Shown here in pieces: positions 30,449-42,210 of a stretch of 64,000 nt of DNA. The notes beneath the pieces are model-generated. The model ran no database searches, was not told the DNA's origin, and was given only the letters and a program-made list of their open reading frames with translations. The DNA comes from Schistocephalus solidus (taxonomy: Eukaryota; Platyhelminthes; Cestoda; Diphyllobothriidea; Diphyllobothriidae). Made by a program: the position numbers and the translations under genes. The stretch is taken from assembly GCA_017591395.1 (NCBI GenBank), contig WEDG01000201.1, positions 1 through 64,000 of the forward strand, read 5' to 3'. Numbering within the stretch: the stretch's first letter is position 1; the number at the start of each line of letters is the position of its first letter.

Positions 30449-31800
30449 AAATATTACATTTCGTATTACGCAAAATGTCACAATTGACAATTTTCCTTTC
30501 GCAGTATCACTTTTAAAAGAACTGATATTTTAAACTCAACATGAAACCTCAGTCACAGCTTAGATGCAGATCTCCTCTAAGCGTAAACTTTCTACAAGAG
30601 CAACCCACCGTAAATATGAAGAAACTAGACATTGATGCCCTGGAAAATTTTAATATTTAATGTCTCAATATGGTTCTCTGTTCACGATCCTCGAAACCAT
30701 TTTTGACGGAACGTTGTCTTCATCCACATCTCAACAATGCGAGAAACTTGAGCCGTTTATAAACATGGTAAGTACTGAGTCATATGACCAACATAAGAGA
30801 GGTTTCAACTTTCTCTTAAATAACTTCCCTAAGAGTAAAATCCCCCTTGAAGTCGCATTTCATTCCCTTTACTCATGCGGCTTTAACTTTAAATTTGTAG
30901 AAGCTTAAAGGTTGTCTTAACGTAGCAAAAACCCGCCAATGCTGATCAAACATTTCTCGGTGAGTGAATTGATCATTGTTTTCTCTAAGCATGATCACTC
31001 AGCGCAATATTTGAAGAAAATCAAGCTGTTTATCTGTAGAGATAAAACCCCAATGGAACGTCGGGTTTCACCCTCACTAGAAAAACGAGAAGTCTAGGTC
31101 TACAGCTACAATACCAAAAGTCATCTGAGAGGTTGGTCCTCTAGCTAATGCACGCCCAAGGCACTCCAGATTAACAGGAATTTCAATTCCACTTCAATTT
31201 TCCCTCGTTCACCTTGTTCCTGGTTCGAGTGAAATCATGTCAACGTCACTTCTTTCCCCTCCCAAGCAAACCACGCCTGATATCTCTGTCAAATCTAGTA
31301 AACATATGAAAGCTCCCAGTAAATCTGAGTCATTTGCTTAACCAGGCGTCGAAATCAGTAATGTCATTATCGATGTGAAACTTGCTAATACCCTAGCATG
31401 TACAGCGGATGCGAACGCACAGTTTGGCATTTTCCACAACCTAAAATTGTCCGAAATCCCCACATAATTAGGTCTTCTAATTATGTCAACAGTTTTGTGA
31501 AATCATTTATTCCTTTCTCAAGTGCACGTTTTCCGCCAATTTATGCTTACTTCCCTCAAAATCTCATTTCTATTGCACCCCCTATCTTTCCCACGCCACA
31601 ATATAGCCTTCCTCTCCATGGTTTCATCCAAATATGCCATTGTACAATAATCTCAGTTTTTTTACCAGTAACATTAAGAAAAATTGTAGGCCAGAGCAAT
31701 TTTCTTTCTCACATTTAGTTTCTTCTCTCCAGTTTTCTTCTCCACCACCAACTCTTCCTTTTATATAAATACTGATGAGCGCAACCTGCAGATAAGGAAT
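30449..31800 (+). pseudogene. CR1-B copy 3, 5' region and ORF1
   Basis: An 82-codon stretch at 30660-30908 (YGSLFTILETIFDGTL, then ..FNFLLNNFPKS.. and YSCGFNFKFVEA) aligns with the ORF1 start of CR1-A on the minus strand at 63366-62950 (VGSILSILGNLLDGN, YSDGFNYKIVEAKRLS). The ORF1 start is thus shared by both families. Stops interrupt 30910-31390. The open stretch 31398-31718 is the ORF1 end, rich in proline, serine and phenylalanine. Function: element RNA binding, by position only. Confidence 0.6.
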
Positions 31801-34640
31801 ATGGTCAGTTTAGTTTCATTCGATGCTATATCAGCTCTAAATAAGACGACTGAGATTAGAACAGTAGCTTTTGAGCTTGATCCAGATGCGCTGTGCATCA
31901 CTGAATCCTGGGCTCACTCTCTTATTTCCGACTTGGCGCTCGCTATAGATAATTTAAATTTGTATTGCCAAGACCGCGCTGAAAAACGTGGTGGTGGATG
32001 CCTTCTTTATAATAAATCCTTATTTGTACAGTTCCAATTTCAGCTGAGCATTTTGTCAATTTCTGGAAATGCATGCTTTTTTTCAGTCATCCTCTCGCAC
32101 AATAAATAGCAGTAGTGGGCTGTGTCTATAATCCTCTGTTTTATTCTGGCAACAAAAGCGAGCTCTGAACTATTTAAAAAAGATGCAGAAAAGCAATTTG
32201 ATGTCAAAATAATTGTAGGCGATTTTGATCTGCCAGGCATCGACTGGCAGGCAAATTCCTCTCCGCCGAAACTTCAGAAAAAGTTCGATACTTTTAACTT
32301 TTGAAACTTGTCCCAAATGGTTAGTTCAGTGACTAGAAATGACAGCATTTTAGATTTAATTTTTACAAATGATGTCCACCCTCTCTTTTTGAATTTTCAT
32401 TGTGATCTATTCACAAGTGATCATGCACTAAGTCAGTGTTGTTTCCAGTCTCCCTTTCTAGAAAGCCTGAGGTAAAATGCAAAAACCTCGACTTTGCTGA
32501 CAAAAACCATGAATTGATAAATAATTTCGTAAGCGCTCTCTATTGGCGAAGCATATTTTCAATCAACGATCCAAACTTTTTCCGTGAGCTATTGCAGAGC
32601 CTCACAGAATAAATCCAGGCTTTTATCCCGTTTAAGATTTTTAATTCAAATACAGCCCCTTCTACTGTTCCACATTTTCTCCAAAACAGACTTAAAAAAT
32701 TACCAAAGCAACTTAACAATCCGTCTAAAAGCTCTTTGTCTGTTCACTTATGGAAAACACAAATATTTTAAATAGGATTGAAAATAAAGTTCACGCGAGA
32801 TAGTCATAGGGAGTCACGGGCACTAAGTGATGCCAATTCATTCAAATCTTCGATTTTCGGTCATCGGCTAACTGTCTGAATGTAAATCCACCTTTACTTG
32901 ACTGTAACAGAAATTTCGTTAAAGAGGATGTGCGCAAAGCAGAATTGTTAAATTAAATTTTTTGCCAACCACTTTACCATTGAAACTAGCCTCACTCCCT
33001 CAATTCCTCTTCTTTCAAATTCAAATTCACATCTAAAAGCTATTTATTCCTCGCCTTTATGTTATCAAAAAGAAAAAGCTTACCTAAAAATGCACATTCG
33101 GTTGGAAATGTTAACATTCCAAACTCATTTATTATACAGATAAAAGATTTTCCAACTTTACTTAGCAAATTATTCTCAGTATTTGTTGAAAACAGTTTCT
33201 TCCCCGGTTATTTTAAAATTTCTATTATAATTCCTGGTTTAAATCTGGATCCCGCTCTGACATTCATAATAATCGCGGTGTCCATAAACGCCCTCTCTTG
33301 CTAAATTCCTTGAAAAACCAATTGCAAAACAAATTGAGGATTTTTGCACAAGTAACCAAAATCTCAACTCCTTCTAACATTGCTTTTTACTGGACCGCTC
33401 TTGTGAAACCTGCCACATGTCTTTTCTAAATCTACTAACCCCTATTTGCAATGATCATCTATCTGTAGTAATTGTCAATTTTGATCTTAGTAAGGCATTT
33501 GATAAAGTGTCTAGCTAAAATAGAGGCTATAGGATTTCTTAGTCCCCTTACTAACTTTATTAGATCATAACTATCCGATCGAAAACAAAAAGGTTTTAGT
33601 GGGTTCCTCATACTCAAGTGCTTCCCCGATTGTGAATGGTGTCCTTCAATGTACCGTATTAGGCCCACTGTTGTTCCTACTTTGCCTAAATGATATTTCA
33701 TCGATATTTAAGCATTCTAAATCTTATATTTATACTGATGACCTTCTCTTTCTATACTGTCGAACGATACCTAGAACAAATTCATTCGGACTTAGATGCT
33801 CTTTCGGCGTGGATCTCCACATGGCTAATGGCATTCGCACATTCTAAGTGTCGCTTCATGTGTTTTGGGCCTGTTTGGCTGCCGCAACCGGTTTTTTTTA
33901 AAGGTTGCCGTATGACTAAACGTTTCTTCATCAAGGACTTGGACTTTAGCTACACCAATAAATTAGATCTTCCCCCTCATGCCGATAGAATTGCTACCAA
34001 AGTTACTCAGATTTGCGGCTTCATTTCTTATAATTTCTACCTTCCTGAAATTAAATTAGGACACTTTATCGTATGTTTATCCATTTTGTTCTTGAATTTT
34101 GCTGCCCTTTCTTCGGTTTAATGAACGAATCTAGCCGTTCAAAAATTGGAAATGTCCACAGTCATTTCACGTAAAAACTCCTGTATCCGACTAGTGTAAA
34201 TACTGCCTACTTAACTAGATGCCAGCTGATGGAGCTAAAATTTATTTGGACCAGGAGACCGGAAGAAGGCATTTGTCTCCTTTTTCAACTATATAAAAGC
34301 TAAAATCTCCCCAAGTTTTCTGTCATTAATCCCCGTTAGTCTTCCTTATAACCTAAGAAATTCTGCACTAATTATAGCTCCTCCTGCATCCTCCGCATGT
34401 AAACGCTCTTTTTTCATTGCTTCTAGGTATAGCTTTCTTTGGAATAACATGCCAATTGAAATTAGATCGTTATCTAGTCTATCTGCTTTCAAGCGAAGAC
34501 TGCATCTTTATTTTAACACAGATTCTTTTAAACTTTTATTTTTCTCATATTTTCTGAGCAGATTTCTCCTTGACTCGAAGAAAGGACCACCGGAAATTTA
34601 CTTGACCTTCTTGAAACTATTTTTCTCTAACTCGAGTCCC
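31801..34640 (+). pseudogene. CR1-B copy 3 ORF2 (endonuclease and RT)
   Basis: The endonuclease begins IRTVAFELDPDALCITESW and EKRGGGCLLY. After a frameshift it has KIIVGDFDLPGIDW near 32205-32245 (GDFN has become GDFD), then SSVTRNDSILDLIF. RT pieces: YLKISIIIPGLNLD (33210), VLGPLLFLLCLND (33655), YTDD at 33729-33740 in place of YADD, and RYLEQIHSDLDALSAWISTW. Then come FIKDLDFSYTNKLDLPPHAD and the C-terminal IRSLSSLSAFKRRLHLYF. Several frameshifts and stops. It lies head to head with CR1-B copy 1. Confidence 0.8.
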
Positions 34641-35190
34641 CCACGAATCATGATGTCTCCTTATACCACCAGTCATTCAAACGATGGAAGTCATTTAAAC
34701 GCACACAGTCTAAAATGCTCGCGTTTCGTTTGATACTTACCATCAGCAGAATTGAATTCTGGACCCTGTGATGTCAAGACCTCATGTCCACTGACGCCTG
34801 TTCGCGAGATTCTGTTTCATGCGCCTTAGTGATCAAGAACGAACCATATCAACTTTTCATTATCTTATTCTGAACTGCTACTGCAGTATTAATCTACCCT
34901 TTACCTTATTTAGCTTAGCATTTTTTCTTCTTCACTCTTTTCGAAAATGGAAGCCTATTGAACTCTGCCTCCGTTTTTAAGGTAAGATTTTTTTCACTAC
35001 CTTTTTTCTAGTTCACAATTAATTTCAAAATATCGCTAAATATTGCATTAACAAGACAAATGATGCCTAGATTATTACACATTTGTACATTTTAGCTGCA
35101 CGCATTGTCATAATTTTATTTCGGTTCTAAGTTAGTTCCGACAGTGCCTTCCCGTTGCTAAACAAATAAAATTCTTAATTCTAAAGACAT
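34641..35190 (+). mobile_element. CR1-B copy 3, 3' UTR and 3' end
   Basis: The 3' UTR ends with CAGTGCCTTCCCGTTGCTAA and an AAATAAAATTC tail near 35185. Parts match 8303-8380, 21406-21830 and 29739-30335. The U-rich region at 34930-35015 has kept only traces of the fold (AAGGTAAGATTTTTTTCAC). Confidence 0.75.
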
Positions 35191-35430
35191 GACTTCATAG
35201 GTGAAAAGGCATGTTTTGAGGGATGTATAAGGGATGGTGTTTTTCAAGTAATTCAGTATTTTGTGGTTTAATATTTTTTTTGTATTTCGGAGATTATCAG
35301 TGTTCTAAGAATACTATGATAGTTTTCGGTATTTGAACGGTTACCGTTTTATGGGTTAATGCAAGGTTCAAGTATTTCCAACTGCCTGAAAAATTCCATT
35401 TGTTTGAAGTATATGGCCACCAAGTAAAAA
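35191..35430. other. Unassigned AT-rich sequence
   Basis: No ORF or repeat match was found between the CR1-B tail and CR1-M. Confidence 0.4.
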
Positions 35431-36415
35431 ATTCATCAATTCTTCTTCTAAATCGCAATGGTTTCGACCAGAACAACCGAATTGGGCTGTTTATTCCATT
35501 CTTTAATCACCCGGTTTGGAAAAGAAGTTGGCCTGAACTTCAAGTTTGACGTAGTTTGCCTTCCGTTTGTATTGGTGACCACAGATATTTGTCATTTTGC
35601 CGATTCAAAGAATTGGCCATCTGAAAAGCACAGTAAACTCCTCTGACAATTTTGAGGACCAAGATCATATCCCATTTATGGTGCTTGTAAGATAGAGGAA
35701 AATATTTAAGTCTATCTAGCCGGCACTCATAGGATAGGCAGTCCAATCTACTGACTGGATTTTGCCACCCTTCGTTGCAGTTTATCCAATACAGTGTAAT
35801 CTTGTTTCATCTAGAGGCGCCACGCCTGAACGCAATATTCCAACGCCAGCCGGACAAGGTTTCCAAACATGCACCCAAAAAGCTCTTTGTCAAAATAAAC
35901 GAAGGACCTCCTGATGGCTCCCAGGAAAAAAATAGCTTTCTTAAATATTTTGGCATAGTGAGACGATGGTTTGAGAATGGGCGTAATCCACAACCCGAAA
36001 TCCCTTAGCTGGTTTACTTGCTCGAATTGGTGGCCACCGATAACGTATTCATATTCAAATCTCATTACCCTTCCGTATTTTGACCGTAGTCAAATGACTT
36101 GGCAGCCGTTGACATCGAGGTTCACTGGCCACTACTCACACCACTTTTGCGATAGATTCAAGTATTATTGTAAATTCTGCGCATCCTCTGGCTTTTCAAT
36201 GGAATTCCATAATTTCAGATCATCGGAGAACATGACATAGTCACATGTCAGAAAAACAGAGCAGTTGGTCACATTCACCAGAAAATGTATGGGAACCAGA
36301 ACGCTCTCCTGTTGAACACCATTGTAAATTATTTCCCAGTGTGACCTGGTATCACTAATACAAACACGTTGGCGCCGGCCTGTGAGCAAGTCCGCCAACC
36401 GTGTTAGTAGGTTAG
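35431..36415 (-). pseudogene. CR1-M ORF2 fragment (RT palm to C-terminus)
   Basis: Minus strand: LLTGRRQRVCISDTRSHWEI, then a GVQQESVLVP step corresponding to G(V)PQGSVLGP, and MFSDDLKLW with the catalytic DD. An 84-codon stretch reads FEQVNQLRDFGLWITPILKP, LGAIRRSF and ALEYCVQAWRL. The C-terminal part reads RLKYFPLSYKHH and VIKEWNKQP in another frame. It is most like CR1-C. Both ends are truncated. Confidence 0.75.
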
Positions 36416-36424
36416 ATAGATGGA

Positions 36425-37790
36425 ATGATGTTTTATTTGAGAACCCGGAAGGGCACTGTCATTGAAAAAATAAATTTAAATGAGCCCGAAATCATGTACA
36501 GTTACGTTATGAATAGTAGGTCAGCTTCTTGGCGATGACAAATGACAAAAATCAGTGTGTTCAAAAATAGATAAAATAGCAGACGATGTAAAAAATGGGT
36601 AAGGACTGGAATTCGGGGAATATTTGAACTATTATTTAGGCGATAAAGGAAGCAGAAGCCAGCTTCTAGTGTACGAACCCATAAAAAGTTTAGGTTAGAA
36701 AGCTGGCACCTTTTCCAGTAGGAGATAGTTGAAAGTGTCAGTGGTAAGAATTTCCGAGTAAAATGTCTTTGGACCCTTTCAATTTTAGAACGGTCAGACT
36801 CGGCCAGTAAACCAAAGAATGGGCAGCACTATTCAAGAATGGGAAGGACAAACATTCAGGAAGATATAAATTCTAAGAGATAAATCCACAAATCTGGGCA
36901 GCTTTGGCCATACTTCTATCGGTATGAGGCGAAAGATCTTAATAATTTGTGAAGCTTAAACCTAAGTTTTTGATGATGGAACATTGATTCATAGGGTTAC
37001 CCTGAAAAATAACTGGTTTTGGTAGTCTGTCAAGCACAAAACACATGAATCGTCTCTTAGAAGGTGAGAATTCTATTTTCTTCGTTGAGCTCTACTCGAA
37101 AAGAGCATGCAAGTCTGCATAGATTTTTTCTAAGCATCGTTGGCTGAAGATATCGAGAAGGAATATACGCGTGTAAGATCGTCCGCATAAATAAAAGACT
37201 GAGTGTTTAATTGCGGATGAAATATCATTACTGTATTGCAAAAACAAAAGAGGACCAAGCACGGTGCCTTAAAAGACACCACTTAAAAATAGGGGTCTCA
37301 GCTGAAAATGAGGACACCACTAAGACCATTTGTTTACGTTTAGTTAGATAGGATGTAATTAAATCAGTTAGGGGCCACGATGTACTAAAGTTTCTAACTT
37401 AACTACGAGTCTCCTATGAGGCACTTAATCAAAGGCCTTGCTAAGATCAAAATACATAATGATCACAGAAAAGATGATAATTACGAAGAGATTAACATAT
37501 GTTAATCGATTTAGGAAAGGCATGGGACATGTTTCACAAATGCGACCAGGTAGGAAGCCATGTTGGGAAGTGCTAAGAAGTTGATTGGTTATGCAAAAAT
37601 ATGTAATTTGTATAGCAATTAGTTTTTTAATGAGCTCAGCAAGAGAAGGTGCTTATTGAACACCACGATAACTGTGTACATCTGAGTGCAAGCCAGATTT
37701 AAATACTGGAAAATTTATAGAGTTTTTCCAATAATCAGGAAAGAACCTATTCTCGAGAAAAACTGAGAACAATTTGCTCAGCAAAGGAGG
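36425..37790 (-). mobile_element. CR1-I copy 2 (RT to 3' end)
   Basis: It starts at a 3' tail (TTTTATTTGAGAACCCGGAA, minus-strand end) and contains recognisable CR1-I blocks. GAACTATTATTTAGGCG near 36630 matches 6895, and GAATATACGCGTGTAAGAT near 37150 lies in the palm region. The match to copy 1 stops at about 37790, before the Penelope junction seen in copies 1 and 3. No frame is open for long. Confidence 0.6.
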
Positions 37791-37794
37791 AAAA

Positions 37795-38031
37795 TCACTT
37801 AGCTATATAACTTACTTCAAGGATACAGTTCTCGCCCCTTCTAACTTTGAGATTTAACAGCTTGACTGCTGCCCATTTCAGAACCGTTGTATCCATTATG
37901 ACGCATTTGGTAAGGAACTCGTCAGTTATCAACTGAATACTTTCTGTTCGAATGCTTTTTCCGATCAAGAGCAGTACATCGATGCCCAATCGATCTCTGG
38001 AGTGTTTAAATCTCATAATGTTTGGTGCCAT
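37795..38031 (-). CDS. Unassigned ORF of 78 codons
   Basis: The minus strand is open from 38031 to 37795. The product is not recognised: mixed composition, no signal peptide, no membrane segment. It contains LGIDVLLLIGKS and LKWAAVKLLNLKVRRG. GAAGTAAGT near the end looks like a splice donor. It sits between the CR1-E copy 4 tail and CR1-I. It may be part of an unknown element or a stray host exon; I cannot tell. Confidence 0.2.
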   Translation of the reverse strand: MAPNIMRFKHSRDRLGIDVLLLIGKSIRTESIQLITDEFLTKCVIMDTTVLKWAAVKLLNLKVRRGENCILEVSYIAK

Positions 38032-38035
38032 AGAT

Positions 38036-40439
38036 TTTATTTTATTTATTTATTGCCAGTTTACAGGCAAGGTCAAAAAATATATACATTAGAGGGTCAA
38101 ACTGCCAGTGAAAAAACTCCTCGTTATTTCAGGTGTTTTCAGGAGAAAAAACTGCAGCTTATTGAGTAATTAAAGTTCAGGACAGTAAAGCGTTGACACA
38201 GGTGCCCGGTGAAGAACTTCTCCATTCAGTGTTATGGATCCGGTGTTCTGCACCAGCAGGTATGTCAGTGAGCGGCTCTTCGCTGTCGACTGAGAAATAA
38301 GCCGATTGAGGTCTGCAGAGCCAGTAATATTGCCCTCAGCATGAAGTCCAGCACAGGATTCAGAGTCCCTGAACACCATCACAACCGAAGAAAGCTTCCA
38401 CAGAGTCAGCACTCAAAAGTTTCGGAAGGTGTCCTGAATGTAGAAAACTAGTGACAGCTCGCGTAAACAAGGGATAGCTTTGCTGAATTTTGATACTTCT
38501 GGGTAGCTTATTCCAGATTGCTATAGCGTTTACCGAAAAAAACTGTCGGTATCTAACTGTGCGTGCTAAAGGAAGAAATAAAAATACATCTCGATGACTG
38601 GTGTGCCGAGAGTGGTTGAGCTGCCTCAGAGATGTAAGAGGGTTAAATGTACAACTGTTTACAAGTTTAAACAGTAAAAATAATCCCTTCTGTAATCTGC
38701 GAAGCCACAGCGGATCAAAGCTTGTAAGCTCACAGCGTTGTTGTTAGGACAGGTTTCAGTGTTCTGAATAGAAAACTCGTTTTGTAAAGAAGTGCTGGAC
38801 TGATTCTATCTTCTTTCGTTCACTAGCGTGCAGAAGGCTAAATAGAAACGAGCAGTATTCCAGACTAGGCCTGACATACATTTTATAGAGGCTGATTCTA
38901 ATGTTGACGGTTTTAAAATTTCTGAGAATAAACCCAGTAGTTTGGCGTGCTTTCGAGACCATCAGGGCGCAGTGCTCTGACAGATTAAGACTACTAGAAT
39001 ATGATATGCACAGATCCTTCATAACTCCAGGCAAATTTAGGTCGTGACCGTCTATGCTTAGTTGGGGCTGATGGTTGTCGCCAATAACCATAACGGAGCA
39101 CTTGTGCCAAGAAAGTGAAAGGTGACATTTGCGACACCACTGAGCGAAGGCCTGAAGATCCTTTTTAAGAACTCAATCACGATGCTGCGATCGACCGGTT
39201 TATATCGATAGGCAACTTTTAAATCTTCAGCATACATAAAGGGCCTACCATACTGAAAACAATCAGGAACATCGTTGACAGAGGCAAAATAGAAGCGGGC
39301 CGAGCACGCTGCCCTGAATAACTCCACTACTCACATGCGTAGGGTTGGAGATAACATCAGAAATGTTAACCCGTTGTGCGCGAGCATTCAAAAAGGAGGA
39401 TATTAAGTTCAGAAGCTTGTTACCGATGCCGAAGGAGGCAAGTTTAATCAGTAGGAGATCATGGTCAACACGATCAAAAGCCTTCGTGAAAATCGAAGTA
39501 AACGGTGTAAATTGCAAAACCACTATCTCTAGATTGTAGCACATGATCGAAGAAAGAGAGAGGGCAGGTGTCACAAGACCTGTTTTCGAAAAACTCATGC
39601 TGAGCCGCATTAAGTAGGTTATTCTCTGTTAGGTGACGCATAAGCTTGTCTTTGATCAAGGTATCTAAGATCTTTGAGGCTGCTGGCAGTGTATTTATTG
39701 GCCTTAAGTCGTCAAATGACGTAGTTCGGCCGTGTTTGGGTATAGGCAAAATTTGCGATTCCTTCCATAAAATAGGGAAAGTTTCACTTTCAAGAGCAAG
39801 ATTAAATATCTTTTACAGAAGTGACGGAATTATATCGTTTGCATTTGCCTTTAGAACGCTGACCGGGACACCATCTGGTCCAGGACTGTAAGATTGACGA
39901 GAACGCCGAATGGCTACGGTCACGTCCCAGAGGGTAAAGGTTATGTTTTCGAGGACGTTACCGGTCCAAACCCGGATGTTAGGAAAGGGAGCGACAGTAT
40001 GTTCACTAAACGTTCTAGACAAGAAAGCATTGAAGCTATCAGCCGTCAATTTAGCGTCAGCTATAGGGTATCCATAAGCGTCTCGAAGTACAGGGTACTG
40101 AGTTTTTCTCTGCACTTTACTGTGTGCGAAAAGAGTTTTGCAACATTTAACGAAGGGTTTTCGGCAAAGTTAACCTCTTCAGCTAGTCCTTTTTCTTCAG
40201 AGAGCCTCTTAGCCTGTTCAAATATTTGTTAGATCAAGGGCGAGACGGAAGTGTCATTTAGAAGATGAAACCGACGCGAGAGTCTACGCACTCTACGGCG
40301 GAAAGATAAAGTGAGATAGACTTCATCCTTGACATTAACTATTTTCTGAGTGGACCTAGAACTTGGTAGAATGCATCAGTACAAACTTTTACATCCAAAA
40401 ATAGAAAGAAGTTAGTCCAATCATGCGAATTAAGCTGTA
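38036..40439 (-). pseudogene. CR1-E copy 4: ORF2 RT and 3' end
   Basis: This is the longest CR1-E copy. Minus strand: YSPGPDGVPVSVLKANAND, fingers IPKHGRTTSFDDLRPINTLP, and palm VYFDFHEGFDRVDHDLLL with a one-base indel against copy 3. SGVIQGSVLGPLLF and YAED at 39234-39223 follow. The C-terminus of RT (38756-39000) is identical in protein to copy 3. The 3' UTR has the ENE-like fold (38102-38157), the terminal hairpin (38053-38070) and a TAAA tail. Frameshifts separate the blocks. Confidence 0.85.
38053..38157 (-). other. CR1-E copy 4 ENE-like fold and terminal hairpin
   Basis: Minus strand: CTGCAGT (38157-38151) pairs with ACTGGCAG (38109-38102) with one bulge. U-tracts are 38150-38146 and 38116-38111. 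CTCCT (38145-38141) pairs with AGGAG (38121-38117). Then the terminal hairpin TTGCC/GGCAA spans 38070-38053. Confidence 0.55.
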
Positions 40440-41080
40440 TTAATAATTCCCCCATATTTGCTGATCGGAAATCATGGAAAAAGCTATATTTTTGGAAAAC
40501 GTTTCAGTAGCCTCTAGTTCTAGTGTAGAAAGAACTATAGCATGATCAGAACTCCAGAGTGGATCTAAGGGTGACACTGACACTGGCTGACAACCTCTAC
40601 AGATAATAAGATCAAGTATGTTTGATCCTCGGGTGGGAAAATCAACTACCTTGTCCCACATGCCTATATCTATGGCCTCAAGTAGGTCTTCGAACTTTGC
40701 AGGACCGGAAGTTGGAAACCAATGTGTGCTTAATCTCCATGATGAATGCTTCGTCCATGTCCGTCTGCTGTCCTGGGGTCTATATGCCATGGCAATATGC
40801 AGGTCCAATTGGTTTTGGACTTTCAATTTGCAACTAAGTTTTTCGTAAAAGATATTTCTGTGTGGTGAGGACCTTTCCGGGACGCAGTCAAAGCCGCCTC
40901 TTTTAAATTTGTGATCCTATCACCCCTACGTCCGTTTTGATCCATGCGGATAGATTGAAATCTGTCCGGCCTGACTTCTGCGTCTGTGGTCTGTTCATTA
41001 AACCAAGTCTCAGTTAGAGCTATGCAGTCAGGCTGTAAACGATCAACTGCCAGTTTGCTTTCATCCATTTGGTTCAGTAT
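40440..41080 (-). pseudogene. CR1-E copy 4: AP-type endonuclease
   Basis: The N-terminal piece (41068-40823) reads AVDRLQPDCIALTETWFNEQ. The second piece (40826-40440) reads DLHIAMAYRPQDSRR, VVDFPTRGSNILDLII and DPLWSSDHAIVLSTLELEAT, with the SDH active-site motif. The GDFN step is lost in a frame change near 40740. The domain would nick target DNA. It is directly upstream of the RT on the same strand; ORF1 is missing because CR1-N sequence begins at 41081. Confidence 0.75.
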
Positions 41081-42210
41081 CAGTCAGTATATTTGAGGGA
41101 GATGTAGGTGAGTCACCTTTGAATTCCCTATGTGTACATGCGAGTTGTGGTATCAAAAAAATAGTATCTCGATATGTTGGCGAGGCCAACATAGTGGAAC
41201 AAAGTTGAAAAAAGAGCAGACAGTGGTAACTCCCGGTGATATTTAGGGAGAAAAAAACTGCCGCCCTTGGGAGGGGGTCCAACGGGGGCATTTCGGAGGT
41301 CACATGATGCTCCATTGCTGATTGCAGCGTCCGTTGAGGGATTTCAAAGGCTGAAATAGATGTCCAGATCATCCTCGGTCCATTGCGGTTCAAACCAGGG
41401 GATAACGTTCATACACCTCTTGGACGACGATCGCCAGGGCCAGCTGATGCGAATACTCATGGTGTCACCAAGGTGTGTAAATAAGTTAAGCATCGAAGAC
41501 CTCGAGGACCCCAGCATGGGAATAATGGGAGAATGCAAGCCCTCGAACGAAAATAACAAACAAGGAAATGTTACTCAAATATAACTAGTAGTATCATAAA
41601 TGCCTTACTTTCTGACGTCACACTTGCAGCTTTCCTTTAGTGTTGTAGCTCGCACCATTATATCGATCTAACTTTCGCTTAAAAACCTCCAAGGAGTCCA
41701 ACATTACAACATCCAGAGGAAGACTATTCCAAGCTTCGACTACTCTTTTGGAGAAGAAGTACTTCCGAGTGTCTAGCCGGTTGAATAAACTATTCGTATA
41801 TATGTACATCATTTTTATCTTGTTTTGTTGGCTCGAGCTCTGGAGATTGTTGGTGGTTTCTTGCACCTGACGATTATTTCTGGATATTTTGCAAGATATA
41901 TCTATACCTCTGTGTTGAAATCTAAAGGCATTTGATGGAGCTGATGACGGGTGCGGTTACCGTCAATTTCATCGAATGATCCAATAAAAACGAGCACCCC
42001 ATTTTTAGGATATTTGGTCTACTATTTTGAGGTTCGTTTCCCCCTCGCATCGACGTCTTTTCAATCCTTTTACCAGTGTCCTTATTTTCATTTGATCGGT
42101 GGAAGAGTAGTCCGGTTGAAAAAGCACACCACAATGGTTGTTTTTTAGCCTGGACGATTGGCAAAGTCTAGAGTTGCAATCGTCCTCCAGGGCACTGAAC
42201 ATTAGCTTAC
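41081..42210 (-). mobile_element. CR1-N fragment: ORF2 C-terminus and 3' UTR
   Basis: Minus strand at 41866-41618: NRLDTRKYFFSKRVVEAWNS, LPLDVVMLDSLEVFKRKLDR, the standard CR1 ending. The 3' UTR (41600-41081) contains a compact U-rich fold at 41219-41262 and ends at a TATACTGA tail. Upstream (42210-41900) broken frames are not clearly RT. Distinct from CR1-G in sequence but alike in the tail. Confidence 0.65.
41219..41262 (-). other. ENE-like structure (CR1-N), smallest example
   Basis: Minus strand: GGCAGT (41262-41257) pairs with ACTGTC (41224-41219, one G-U). The 5' U-tract is 41256-41251. CTCCC (41250-41246) pairs with GGGAG (41234-41230) around an 11-base loop. The 3' U-tract is decayed to TTACC. 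Confidence 0.45.
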
